NCBI GenBank assembly: GCA_963677935.2
Contig: CAXXEH010000003.1
Span: forward strand, 496,001-560,000
From: JAAFHB01 sp963677935
Lineage (GTDB): Bacteria > Bacteroidota > Bacteroidia > Bacteroidales > Prolixibacteraceae
DNA: 64,000 bases
Direction: 5' to 3'
The stretch's first letter is position 1. Every line of letters begins with the position of its first letter. A model generated the notes under the pieces. The model was not told where the DNA came from. It ran no database searches and was given only the letters and a program-made list of their open reading frames with translations. The position numbers and the translations under genes are program-made. Positions 33,560 to 41,133 of this stretch are shown here, piece after piece.

Positions 33560-33937
33560 TTAATAATGCTTCTGAACTATTGTCTCTCCTAATACAAAGA
33601 ATATAGTAACAGTAACTACGATATAAGTCAATAATCCAATAATACCCCAAGTCTTGTCTTCTTTAGTTTCATTATTATATCGCTTTACTATTTTATCCTT
33701 TTCACGATACAAATAAATATAATTTGGAATTAATAGGATAATGTATAAAGACAGTCCACCAATAATCACTTGTTGTTTAGTAAAATCCAAGTTGCAATAG
33801 TAATTAATTATTCCAAAAATGGTCAACACATTGAACGACTGTAACATAATTAGTAAAATCATTGCATTCAAGGCTGGAGTATCATTGGTCTTAACTTTTG
33901 TCAAGGCTTTATAAATCCTGAAGTATAAATATCGCAT
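33560..33937 (-). CDS. Small cassette membrane protein (3 TM)
   Basis: A 125-residue protein. Helices at about 26-46 (MILLIMLQSFNVLTIFGIIN), 57-76 (QVIIGGLSLYIILLIPNYIY) and 97-118 (WGIIGLLTYIVVTVTIFFVL), with a basic loop (REKDKIVKRYNN) between the second and third. No family recognised. Cores GTTAGGGGCT (33511) and AGCCCCTAAC (33960) are exact complements over ten bases, making the cassette's limits certain if the integron reading is right. Confidence 0.6.
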   Translation of the reverse strand: MRYLYFRIYKALTKVKTNDTPALNAMILLIMLQSFNVLTIFGIINYYCNLDFTKQQVIIGGLSLYIILLIPNYIYLYREKDKIVKRYNNETKEDKTWGIIGLLTYIVVTVTIFFVLGETIVQKHY

Positions 33938-33959
33938 AAGTTTTTGTCTTTTATATTAT

Positions 33960-34096
33960 AGCCCCTAACGTTTGAGGCTAAAAGCTGGCGGGCATTTCAA
34001 AGCACTTCACTGTCAAACTACTATGAAGCCCATTAATTGTACAGCCCTTCATATCAGCACTTTCTGCCCGCTTGATTTTAGCCTTTGTTATGGGCT
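33960..34096 (-). repeat. attC-like site 2 (divergent arms)
   Basis: 137 bp. Left AGCCCCTAACGTTTGAGGCT, AAAAGCTGGCGGGCA; right TGCCCGCTTGATTTTAGCCT, core GTTATGGGCT. The inner pair is GGCTAAAA/TTTTAGCC and the outer arm GGCGGGCA/TGCCCGC. It shares almost no sequence with sites 3-8 but the same geometry. Confidence 0.78.
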
Positions 34097-34109
34097 GTAA
34101 TTCTTTTGC

Positions 34110-35159
34110 CTAATTATAGTTTAACTTCAAATATCGTATACTAATTTTGTTTTTTTCAATTTCAATAAAACCATATGTGTTATTCCACTTTGTATCAAAT
34201 TTTAACAATTGGAAGCCGTCATTTTGTATTTTACACCTGTATGAATAGTTCCAATCAAATGTCGAATGTTTTTTTCCGATAGTTTGTATTGGTATAATTC
34301 TCTTGTTTTCGAGTTTGGCAATAAAAGTCTTTAAACTATCATTACTCAATAAGAAAAGTTTATTTTCGACCTTGAATGATGTAATAATATACTGTTTTGA
34401 TTCTTTAAAATCCCATTGAGAAAATGTTGTATCATTATAGATAGCTTCAGCACCAATAAGAGAATTTGTTCCTTCAGAATACTCCTTTTTTTTGAATATT
34501 TGATAATAGTAATTTTCATCACACGGCTTTAAATTCAGCGGATTCTCAATTTTTAAAACTCTAACACCACCTGAAACATAATAAGAGCTATCAATTCTAA
34601 TTATATTTTCCGCTGATGATGCAAGTTCATATTCTTTTCCAGATGATTTGTCTTTAAACCATGTTGTCGAGCCCCATTCTCCAAAATCAAGACAAGTAAT
34701 ATAAAATCTTTCATCTTCATATATCACGTCATCTGGTTCAGGCGTTTCAACCCATGTTAAATTTCGCAAATTAAGATAATAACTTTTGTCATTCATATAG
34801 GGTTTAGAGAATACCGTGTCATGCAAAACGAATAAATCTAAATAATAACAGTCAGTCAGGTCTCTTGGTAGTTTTATTTCTTTTTCAACTACCCCTTTAT
34901 TTGAGATTGCAAAAAAATATTTACTATAACTTTCTTTTTTATCTGTAAAATAGCAATAATAAGTCTCTCGGAATTTGACTGCATGAGTCAAACTCACTTT
35001 GTCTGGGTTAACATATGGTTTTAAGTTGATGTTTAACGTGTCAATACTAATAATAAATTCACCATCCTGGGTTGAATAAACTCGTGTTTGATTCTCATTT
35101 GAATTTCCTCTACAAGAGAACAGAGATGCAACAATTATTAATAATAATAAAATTCTCAT
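34110..35159 (-). CDS. Unknown cassette lipoprotein
   Basis: A 349-residue protein with a lipoprotein signal (LLLLIIVASLFSC; Cys about 16). The mature part looks beta-rich with aromatic/acidic stretches (YYCYFTDKKESYSKYFF, SSGKEYELASSAENI), perhaps a propeller-like or WG-like fold. No motif recognised. It fills a cassette whose cores GTTATGGGCT (34087) and AGCCCATAAC (35178) are exact complements. Surface lipoprotein cassettes could serve recognition or defence, but nothing in the sequence shows which. Confidence 0.6.
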   Translation of the reverse strand: MRILLLLIIVASLFSCRGNSNENQTRVYSTQDGEFIISIDTLNINLKPYVNPDKVSLTHAVKFRETYYCYFTDKKESYSKYFFAISNKGVVEKEIKLPRDLTDCYYLDLFVLHDTVFSKPYMNDKSYYLNLRNLTWVETPEPDDVIYEDERFYITCLDFGEWGSTTWFKDKSSGKEYELASSAENIIRIDSSYYVSGGVRVLKIENPLNLKPCDENYYYQIFKKKEYSEGTNSLIGAEAIYNDTTFSQWDFKESKQYIITSFKVENKLFLLSNDSLKTFIAKLENKRIIPIQTIGKKHSTFDWNYSYRCKIQNDGFQLLKFDTKWNNTYGFIEIEKNKISIRYLKLNYN

Positions 35160-35177
35160 TGTGTCAGTCTTTATTAT

Positions 35178-35315
35178 AGCCCATAACGGCCGACGCTATG
35201 GCAAGTGCGGGAATAAATTGTTGTTCAACTGTCAGCCAGCACAAATGTATGTAAAGATTTCAAATGTTTCAACGAACACGCAAACCCGCATTTGCTATAG
35301 CGTTTGTTAGCGGTA
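35178..35315 (-). repeat. attC-like site 1 (divergent arms)
   Basis: 138 bp. Left AGCCCATAACGGCCGACGCT, then ATGGCAAGTGCGGG; right CCCGCATTTGCTATAGCGTT, core GTTAGCGGTA. Inner pair CGCTAT/ATAGCG and arm GTGCGGG/CCCGCAT. Sequence differs from every other site while the pairing is kept. Confidence 0.78.
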
Positions 35316-35319
35316 GTTT

Positions 35320-36030
35320 TTACTTTTTACTTACTTTTTTATATAACGCGAAGATTATTGATGCAGTAATTGCAGTCACAATACTGACAACAATTCCTAT
35401 ATAAAAATCATTATTCTGTAGAAAATCATAAAGCGGTTTTGAAAAATTATCATACTTTTCTTTGCCAACAAATGTAAGTAAAGAAGCAAATAGAGTCGTA
35501 ACTGCGGCAATAAAAGCAAAACTCTCAGAAGTCCTAGCAAATTTTCTTTTTTGAATTTCTAGATCCTGTTTTACGCCATTCCTTGTTTTAATGATTTTTT
35601 TAATTTCTGTTTCAATATTGTCAACATTGCTTTGTTTACTTTCACTAGTTCTTGTTACAAATTCAATATTGTCAATGCTCTCTAGTATTTCGCTTTTAAA
35701 ATAAATGCTTTTAAGCTCTAGAATTATTGACTCTTTAATAGCTTTATCTAGTAGTGGATTTGAGATTGTTTCAGCAACAATATCTTCTATTATTTGATCT
35801 ACGGTAATTTTCTGATTGTCTATTTTGGTTTCTCTTGTTTTCGAGTTTATGACAGTTTGAATTTCAAATGTAGTTAACTGTCTTCTGTCTCCGATTTGAT
35901 ATGACAATATTTTAACAATGTCTCTTTTTACTTTGTCTAAGTTATTCTCTCTATTTTTAATAAATAAGTAAAGCGACAAAGGAATTGACCCAATCGAAGC
36001 TATTGTTCCTATAATTGAAAAAAAGTCCAT
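35320..36030 (-). CDS. Cassette-1 membrane protein
   Basis: From ATG 36030 this is 236 residues: MDFFSIIGTIASIGSIPLSL gives an N-terminal helix, a soluble helical middle (about 30-165) follows, and the C-terminus has two helices (FAFIAAVTTLFASLLTFVG and FYIGIVVSIVTAITASIIFA) with a basic tail. A longer frame to 36108 crosses the core TACCGCTAAC at 36059-36068, that is from the integrase side into the cassette, so I reject it as start. No family recognised. It is the first cassette after the recombinase and so the most recently acquired in the usual integron order (inference). Confidence 0.62.
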   Translation of the reverse strand: MDFFSIIGTIASIGSIPLSLYLFIKNRENNLDKVKRDIVKILSYQIGDRRQLTTFEIQTVINSKTRETKIDNQKITVDQIIEDIVAETISNPLLDKAIKESIILELKSIYFKSEILESIDNIEFVTRTSESKQSNVDNIETEIKKIIKTRNGVKQDLEIQKRKFARTSESFAFIAAVTTLFASLLTFVGKEKYDNFSKPLYDFLQNNDFYIGIVVSIVTAITASIIFALYKKVSKK

Positions 36031-36058
36031 ATATATTTCTGTTACTTTGTTTCTTAAA

Positions 36059-36169
36059 ATTACCGCTAACTCTTTTATACCAACGGAAAATCCGTACAAT
36101 ATTTCCATAATCGGATCGCTAAATACAGTACTCGCCGTTGTTTATTTTTGGCAATGTAAGATTTATTTC
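36059..36169 (-). promoter_or_regulatory. Candidate attI-like platform between recombinase and cassette 1
   Basis: TACCGCTAAC at 36059-36068 is the exact complement of GTTAGCGGTA at the far end of cassette 1, so the insertion junction lies here. The ~100 bp between it and the recombinase stop carry a small hairpin ACGGAAAATCCGT (36083-36095) and a second box-like ATCGCTAAAT at about 36115. There is no long attC-like palindrome, as expected for an integron attI (inference). Confidence 0.5.
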
Positions 36170-37624
36170 TTACAAATCGTCAAAAGGGCTTGGAATCTTC
36201 AGTAAACTTTTCTCAGTTACATGAGTATACCGTTCAGTCGTCTTACTGCTCTGATGCCCTAGTAGTTCCTGAATATATCGCAGGTCAGTGCCGGTTTCCA
36301 ATAAATGAGTGGCATACGAATGACGTAGCCAATGTAGCGTCACCGGCTTTTTGATCCCTCCCTTGGCCAATGCATTTTTTAAAATCTCCTGAATGCTGGT
36401 TTCTGATAATTTTTCGCCTGGAAATTGCCCTTCGAACAACCATGTTTTGGGCCTGTACAACTTGTAGTAATTCCTGAGCATCGTGATCACCTTTTCAGAG
36501 ATTGGGATTAATCGGTCTTTTTTCCCTTTCGCATTAAGAATGATCAGAAAATGCCTTTTAGAATCTACATTCTCTGGTTTTAAGTTCAATAATTCCCCCC
36601 TGCGGAGCCCACAGGCATAAATAAGACTCAATGCTGTGCGGTGTTTCTGGTTCTGTAAACTGTTCAGTATAACTGACACTTCGTCCTTGCTTAGTACATT
36701 GGGCAATTTGTGTTCACTCCGCGGCCTTTCTAATTGTTCTGTTATTAATACCGAACCTTTGATTGTTTTAAAAAATAGTTTAGCTGAATTAACAGCTTGA
36801 TTTTGATAGGAAAAACTAAGATTTCTTGGAATCATATACTGATAAACAAAACGCTGCATATCCTCATTCGTCGCTTCAGCACTTGCTTTAGGTTTGATAA
36901 ACCGCAGGAATGTGGTAATGGCCATAACGTATGTTTTTACCGTAGAATCGCTGTACCGTTTTTGTTCCATCCATTGCTTAAACCTTTCAATCTCTTGCAG
37001 ACTTTCGGAATCAATTTTAAGTAAATCGTTAATAAATATAGCAGTACTAAAATTGGGTATTGTCTTAGGTGGTTCCAATAGTATGGTTTCAATGCGACTA
37101 ATCCTGGTATTGAAGTAATTTTTGAGCAGCTCCAGATTTTTCCCGTAGTTGGGTATTACCCATCTGAACTGCCGGCTGTCCCATCTTACATATTTGAAAG
37201 TACGAACAAATTGGATGTCCGTTTCATTCTTCGGCATCTTGAGGATGAGGATTTTCCCCGAAACTGTTATCATAATCTCATCACTTGGAGTACTACTTCC
37301 TGTCGATTCCAAAGGTAATGAGGCTGGGTACACCCTATCTTCTGATGGATTTTCGCCAGGCTTAATGGTTGGAGTTCCATTTGATCGTCCGTCTAATGTC
37401 GATGTACAATGTTCAAATATCGGATTTGAGGGGAGCTCAATATCAGGAAATAATCGAATAAGCTGATCGTAGACATTTTCACTATTTGGAATGTGCCACG
37501 CCCCTAATGTCTTACTCCACCTCGCATCCGGAATCTCCCTGATCCTTGAAACCATCTCCTTGTTATACGGAAACTCAACCTTGATCCGATCTTCGCTGTT
37601 ATGAACAATTTTACATGCTCTCAT
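36170..37624 (-). CDS. Tyrosine recombinase, IntI/Xer-like, with two N-terminal ARW-WxIP modules
   Basis: A 484-residue recombinase. The catalytic part (about 300-484) has GLRRGEL (Arg341), a beta-hairpin Lys in AKGKKDRLIPI, HWLRHSYATHLL (His431, Arg434), IQELLGH (His457) and Tyr466 in TTERYTHV, ending in SPFDDL. A core-binding domain lies at about 205-295. The long N-terminus holds two diverged repeats: REIPDARWSKTLGAWHIPNS (about 29-48) and FKYVRWDSRQFRWVIPNYGK (about 143-162), resembling HARP-type modules. The ~19-residue insertion typical of IntI between the Lys and HxxR patches is not visible. Same strand as the cassettes, directly upstream of them; probable cassette integrase (inference). 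Confidence 0.85.
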   Translation of the reverse strand: MRACKIVHNSEDRIKVEFPYNKEMVSRIREIPDARWSKTLGAWHIPNSENVYDQLIRLFPDIELPSNPIFEHCTSTLDGRSNGTPTIKPGENPSEDRVYPASLPLESTGSSTPSDEIMITVSGKILILKMPKNETDIQFVRTFKYVRWDSRQFRWVIPNYGKNLELLKNYFNTRISRIETILLEPPKTIPNFSTAIFINDLLKIDSESLQEIERFKQWMEQKRYSDSTVKTYVMAITTFLRFIKPKASAEATNEDMQRFVYQYMIPRNLSFSYQNQAVNSAKLFFKTIKGSVLITEQLERPRSEHKLPNVLSKDEVSVILNSLQNQKHRTALSLIYACGLRRGELLNLKPENVDSKRHFLIILNAKGKKDRLIPISEKVITMLRNYYKLYRPKTWLFEGQFPGEKLSETSIQEILKNALAKGGIKKPVTLHWLRHSYATHLLETGTDLRYIQELLGHQSSKTTERYTHVTEKSLLKIPSPFDDL

Positions 37625-37778
37625 AATTGATAAATCTTAATTCCAATTTCATGGAAGGATACAACCTTGCCGGAATAAAATCCGTTTTCAATCCGTTTTT
37701 CCCGCGTTCATCCGTGTTCCATTTTTTATTTCCGAATTGCTAACCAACACTTTGGAACGCTAAACCTATGCTTTCGAA

Positions 37779-37930
37779 CGTCTAACCTAAGCGACGTTAT
37801 GCTTAACTTACGTCACGTCACGTCTAACCTAAGCGACGTTATGCTTAACTTACATCACGTCACGTCTAACCTATACGACGTTATGCTTAACCTACGTCAC
37901 GTCACGTCTAAACTGTGTCACGTCACACCT
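37779..37930. repeat. 42-bp tandem repeat upstream of the recombinase
   Basis: Three near-perfect 42-bp units (37779-37820, 37821-37862, 37863-37904) of the form CGTCTAACCTAAGCGACGTT, ATGCTTAACTTACGTCACGT, CA, followed by a decayed fourth. Each contains CTAAC and GTTA boxes and CACGTCACG. A related CTAACCTATGCG occurs at about 38911, by the ptb stop. Not CRISPR (no spacers). Could be a recombinase-binding or regulatory array, or slippage. Confidence 0.8.
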
Positions 37931-37971
37931 TATCTATATCACGTCACGCCTAACCAATGCTTTCAAAGACC

Positions 37972-38007
37972 AAAAAAACAGCGGAAAGTGTGGCCTATTT
38001 CCGCTGT
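37972..38007 (-). terminator. Terminator after the gene at 38031
   Basis: ACAGCGGAAA (37978-37987) pairs exactly with TTTCCGCTGT (37998-38007). The A-run at 37972-37977 is a T-run on the minus strand, so this is a Rho-independent terminator shortly after the minus-strand stop at 38031. Confidence 0.75.
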
Positions 38008-38030
38008 CTGTGAGCAGGTTAAGTAAATAA

Positions 38031-38759
38031 TTAATTAACCGGGACCTTTTGTACTGCCGGGGCAGGTTTTGCTGCCCGGTGTACCTGCTTTTTCAATTCC
38101 GCAAAAGTGTACTCCTTTGATTTCAGCGGATCGGCAGTTTTGTAAAGGATTTTCCCAACTTTCAGAATCTCGTTCAACTGACCATATAATTCGTTCAACG
38201 AATCGAGGTTGCTCTGAACGATGCGCTTACGGTTGCTAATGATGGAGAATTGCTTTTGCTTATCTTCCGCAACAGCTGTGGCGGCATTCGCAAACCGGGC
38301 AACCAGATCATCAGGCATTCCCTGAGCTTTTAGTTGATCCTTATACTTGCTGATATTTCCGTTAATGGAATGAAGCGCCTGAATAACCCCTTCAGCATCA
38401 CCCGAAGCGATCGATTTCCTAAGGTACTTAATGCCAAAATCGGATAACGAAATAGTTTGCTCCAGCTGGGCAAGGGAGATATAACCTGTCAGCCGGTTAA
38501 GCGGATCAATCAGACCATCGAGTGTGGAATGGAATCTGAGCGTAATGATTTTCAACTCCTGTGTCTCCGATTGAGGTTCAACCAGATCAGAAGCGCTTAA
38601 GATGCGGGTTTTAAACCCAGTGAGGTAATCATTGTTAAAATTAGGCGAAAAGGTAGAAAAATCTGCCAAGTCGCGGTTCAGGCCAAGGGCTGCATAATTA
38701 CAAATGGGGGCGAGCTCTTCGTCTTTGCAATTGTAGTCGCGTAAATGAATTGTATTCAT
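38031..38759 (-). CDS. Bacteroidota protein of unknown function
   Basis: A 242-residue, mostly helical, cytoplasmic protein. It opens MNTIHLRDYNCKDEELAPIC, has a long central helical part (about 60-200) and ends in a Pro/Ala/Lys tail. I recall similar single-gene proteins in many Bacteroidota genomes, often in multiple copies near island or repeat regions, without known function. It has its own terminator and a higher GC than the cassettes. It marks the island's right margin beside phosphate butyryltransferase. Confidence 0.6.
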   Translation of the reverse strand: MNTIHLRDYNCKDEELAPICNYAALGLNRDLADFSTFSPNFNNDYLTGFKTRILSASDLVEPQSETQELKIITLRFHSTLDGLIDPLNRLTGYISLAQLEQTISLSDFGIKYLRKSIASGDAEGVIQALHSINGNISKYKDQLKAQGMPDDLVARFANAATAVAEDKQKQFSIISNRKRIVQSNLDSLNELYGQLNEILKVGKILYKTADPLKSKEYTFAELKKQVHRAAKPAPAVQKVPVN

Positions 38760-38938
38760 TTTTACAAATCAAATTTGTGAAATCTAATTCAATGCCACAC
38801 AACCAAATATACAAAAAAATAAGATACTATTTGAAAATAGTTAAAATCAATCAATCCGTTTTTAAATCCGCATAACCCGTGTCATTCAGCGTTTATTTTA
38901 TTGTCGAACGGCTAACCTATGCGCTGCAGACCCCTTCA

Positions 38939-39844
38939 TCAGGTTGCCATTAATGCCCCAAGAGCAATTGAATAAAGTTTCACCCGCGCACTGTCGCCAC
39001 GTGAGGCGAGAACTACGGGAACTCTTGTTCCAACAATAATGGCTGCCGACTCCGATCCGGCCAGCTTGGTATTTACTTTGTAAAAGACATTTCCCGATTC
39101 AAGATTTGGAAATAACAAACAGTCGGCATCACCGGCAACACTCGACTTTAACCCTTTTATAGCGGCTGCTTCGCTGTCGATGGCCACATCCAACGCAAGC
39201 GGACCATCCACAATGCACCCCTGAATCTGCCCCCTGTCGCTCATCTTTGCCAGTAAGGCGGCATCGGTCGTTGAAAGAATGGAGGGAATAATCTGCTCGC
39301 TCGGTGCAATAGCTGCCACCTTTGGAAGTTCGATTTTTAACCGATGGGCAATATCAACCATATACCTGATGATCTGCGTTTTTTGGTTTAAATCGGGGAG
39401 AGGAATCACCGCCACATCGGCAACAATCAGTAGTTTATGATAGTTTTTATTTTCAACGATGGTGACATGACTGACTACTTTCCCCTGCACAGTAAGCCCT
39501 TTCTCCTTGTTGAGAATTGCGCGCATAAACTTGTCGGTGGGGATCAGCCCCTTCATTAAAATGTCCCCTTCTCCCAGGTTGATCATCTCTACCGCAAGCC
39601 GGGCAGCCATTTCATCCGAAGGCTGGTGAATAATGGTGAAGTTGTTGCTGTCAATTCCTGTTTCACGACAAACCGAGAAGATAAGTGACTCGTCACCAAT
39701 GAGGATCCCTTTTACCAAATGCATTTCAATAGCCTGGTTAACTGCAGATATGGAATGTTCGTCGTTGGCACAAACAACCACAATCGTTTTAATGGGTTTA
39801 TTCTTAAGTAAATCAAAAAGTTCAGTAAGTTCTGTGACAGCCAT
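38939..39844 (-). CDS. ptb: Phosphate butyryltransferase-type acyltransferase
   Basis: A 301-residue phosphate acetyl/butyryltransferase (PF01515). It shows the usual openings TIVVVCANDEHSISAVNQAI and KGILIGDESLI, the MLIKG-like GDILMKGLIPTDKFMRAILN block, VAVIPLPDLNQKTQII, and the C-terminal DADCLLFPNLESGNVFYK and SAAIIVGTRVPVVLASRGDS motifs. It converts an acyl-CoA + phosphate into acyl phosphate + CoA, feeding the kinase that makes ATP. The product of this gene and butyrate kinase (2119-3210) normally sit together; here they are separated by the island, with orientation and order kept (ptb upstream). Butyryl versus other acyl chains cannot be told by eye. Confidence 0.85.
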   Translation of the reverse strand: MAVTELTELFDLLKNKPIKTIVVVCANDEHSISAVNQAIEMHLVKGILIGDESLIFSVCRETGIDSNNFTIIHQPSDEMAARLAVEMINLGEGDILMKGLIPTDKFMRAILNKEKGLTVQGKVVSHVTIVENKNYHKLLIVADVAVIPLPDLNQKTQIIRYMVDIAHRLKIELPKVAAIAPSEQIIPSILSTTDAALLAKMSDRGQIQGCIVDGPLALDVAIDSEAAAIKGLKSSVAGDADCLLFPNLESGNVFYKVNTKLAGSESAAIIVGTRVPVVLASRGDSARVKLYSIALGALMAT

Positions 39845-39905
39845 GGCAATTCGATTTTAGTTGGTATATTCCACAAAAATAGCTTTTAAATCAACAGCTA
39901 AATAT

Positions 39906-39952
39906 GATAAAAAAACAGGTATCAAAGGTGAAATATTCCTTTGATACCTGTT
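39906..39952 (-). terminator. Terminator after the gene at 39980
   Basis: AACAGGTATCAAAGG and CCTTTGATACCTGTT (39914-39928 with 39938-39952) form a perfect 15-bp stem. The A-run at 39906-39914 gives a T-run on the minus strand, right after the stop at 39980. Confidence 0.85.
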
Positions 39953-39979
39953 CTGCAGCAACTAATCTGATGTGAAGGG

Positions 39980-40363
39980 CTATTGTCCCCTTTGTTGCAT
40001 CCGTTTGGCGCGCTCTTCAGCTTGTTTTTTACGGAAAGCATCAAGTTTGACACCTTGTTCTGCTGTCAAAACTGCCTTGATTTTTTTATCGGTTTCGGCC
40101 ATCATTTTGGTACGTTCTTCGCGCATCTTGTCACGGTCCATATTTCCGCTTTCGCGCATTTTGGCAAAAGCATCAGCCTGAGCTTTTTGTGCTTCAGTAA
40201 CAATAGGGGTAACCTTTGCAACCTGATCTTTTGTAAGATTTAATTCAGTGGTCAGAGATTCGAGTTCTCTCTGAAGTCTTGCAGCAGGATCAAAATTTGG
40301 CTGAGCAATTCCTGTACCCATCGCAACAACAGCAATAAAAATAACTAATAGTAATTTTTTCAT
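39980..40363 (-). CDS. DUF4890-like small periplasmic protein
   Basis: Starting at ATG 40363 gives 127 residues with a good signal peptide (MKKLLLVIFIAVVAMGTGIAQ); the upstream ATG at 40399 would hide it, so I reject it. The mature part is helical and charged, with LTTELNLTKDQVAKVTPIV and AVLTAEQGVKLDAFRKKQAE: two LTxxQ-type motifs, as in Spy/CpxP-like and DUF4890 proteins. Such proteins act as periplasmic chaperones or metal/stress responders elsewhere (family knowledge; function here unproven). Monocistronic, with its own terminator. Confidence 0.72.
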   Translation of the reverse strand: MKKLLLVIFIAVVAMGTGIAQPNFDPAARLQRELESLTTELNLTKDQVAKVTPIVTEAQKAQADAFAKMRESGNMDRDKMREERTKMMAETDKKIKAVLTAEQGVKLDAFRKKQAEERAKRMQQRGQ

Positions 40364-40429
40364 AATCACAAATTTTAAAATATAGTGGTTAGACTTCACT
40401 TGTAGCTGTTGGTTTAACGAGGAGGGATT

Positions 40430-41120
40430 TTGATAGCAAAAAGTTTTTCATGGATAAAAGGATAATAAGTAATATGAATAATATATTGTCGTATGTAATA
40501 TTACTTCATTTTATATTTCCTGACCTCCCCTAACCCCTCCAAGGAGGGGAACTGAGGAAAATTGAGGTAAGAAAAGATCAGAAGTAGTTCATTATGCGGA
40601 CCAGAAGTCTCCCCTTGGGGAGATTTAGAGGGGTCCTTTATGCGGTTAGAAATTAAATTTAGTACATTATATGTTTCCTATTACTTATAGTGAAATGGGA
40701 CATCATATTATTCTCAGTACTTAAATCCTGCTAAATTGGAATAAATTTTCAGGAACAGATCCTGTGACCGTGCCATAGGCCCGGGGCATTTTGTAGTGAT
40801 GAAATTTATTTCGTCCATAAATCGGCAAAAATACACACACAGAAGCGCCGTAGGCCCGGGACATGGTACAGGTGCGGAATAATCTATCAGACATATGATT
40901 AAATATCCGGATATGCACCGGGCCTATGGCGCTCATGGATTATACCATCGCAATTTCCCCGGGATTAAAATCCCGCGCTACACAATGCGCCATTCCTATG
41001 GAATTATGAATAACTTCTGCTCTTTTCTCTCCTCTATTCCCCTTTGGAGGGGTTAGGAGTGGTCAGGAAAGACAAAATAATGCAATATTAAATACGACAG
41101 TATATTAATCAGATTACTTC
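40430..41120. other. Intergenic region with mirrored GC-rich motifs
   Basis: No gene. It contains CTCCCCTAACCCCTCCAAGG, then CTCCCCTTGGGGAGATTTAG, and CCTTTGGAGGGGTTAGGAGT near 41040: versions of one motif in opposite orientations. A second motif, GCCATAGGCCCGGGGCAT, occurs three times (about 40775, 40852, and reversed at 40918 as CACCGGGCCTATGGCGC). These are REP-like intergenic repeats of unknown role. Confidence 0.5.
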
Positions 41121-41133
41121 AATCGAGGTTAAA

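Noticed and set aside
29690..35315. Palindromes as ordinary REP elements moved by a RAYT transposase
   Set aside because: Cores match within each cassette but not between cassettes, arms covary, and no RAYT gene is present.
37779..37930. CRISPR array
   Set aside because: The 42-bp units are directly abutted with no spacers, and no cas genes occur in the window.
3211..38930. Integrative conjugative element or prophage
   Set aside because: No relaxase, T4SS, portal, terminase or structural genes; only a cassette-type recombinase and IS remnants.
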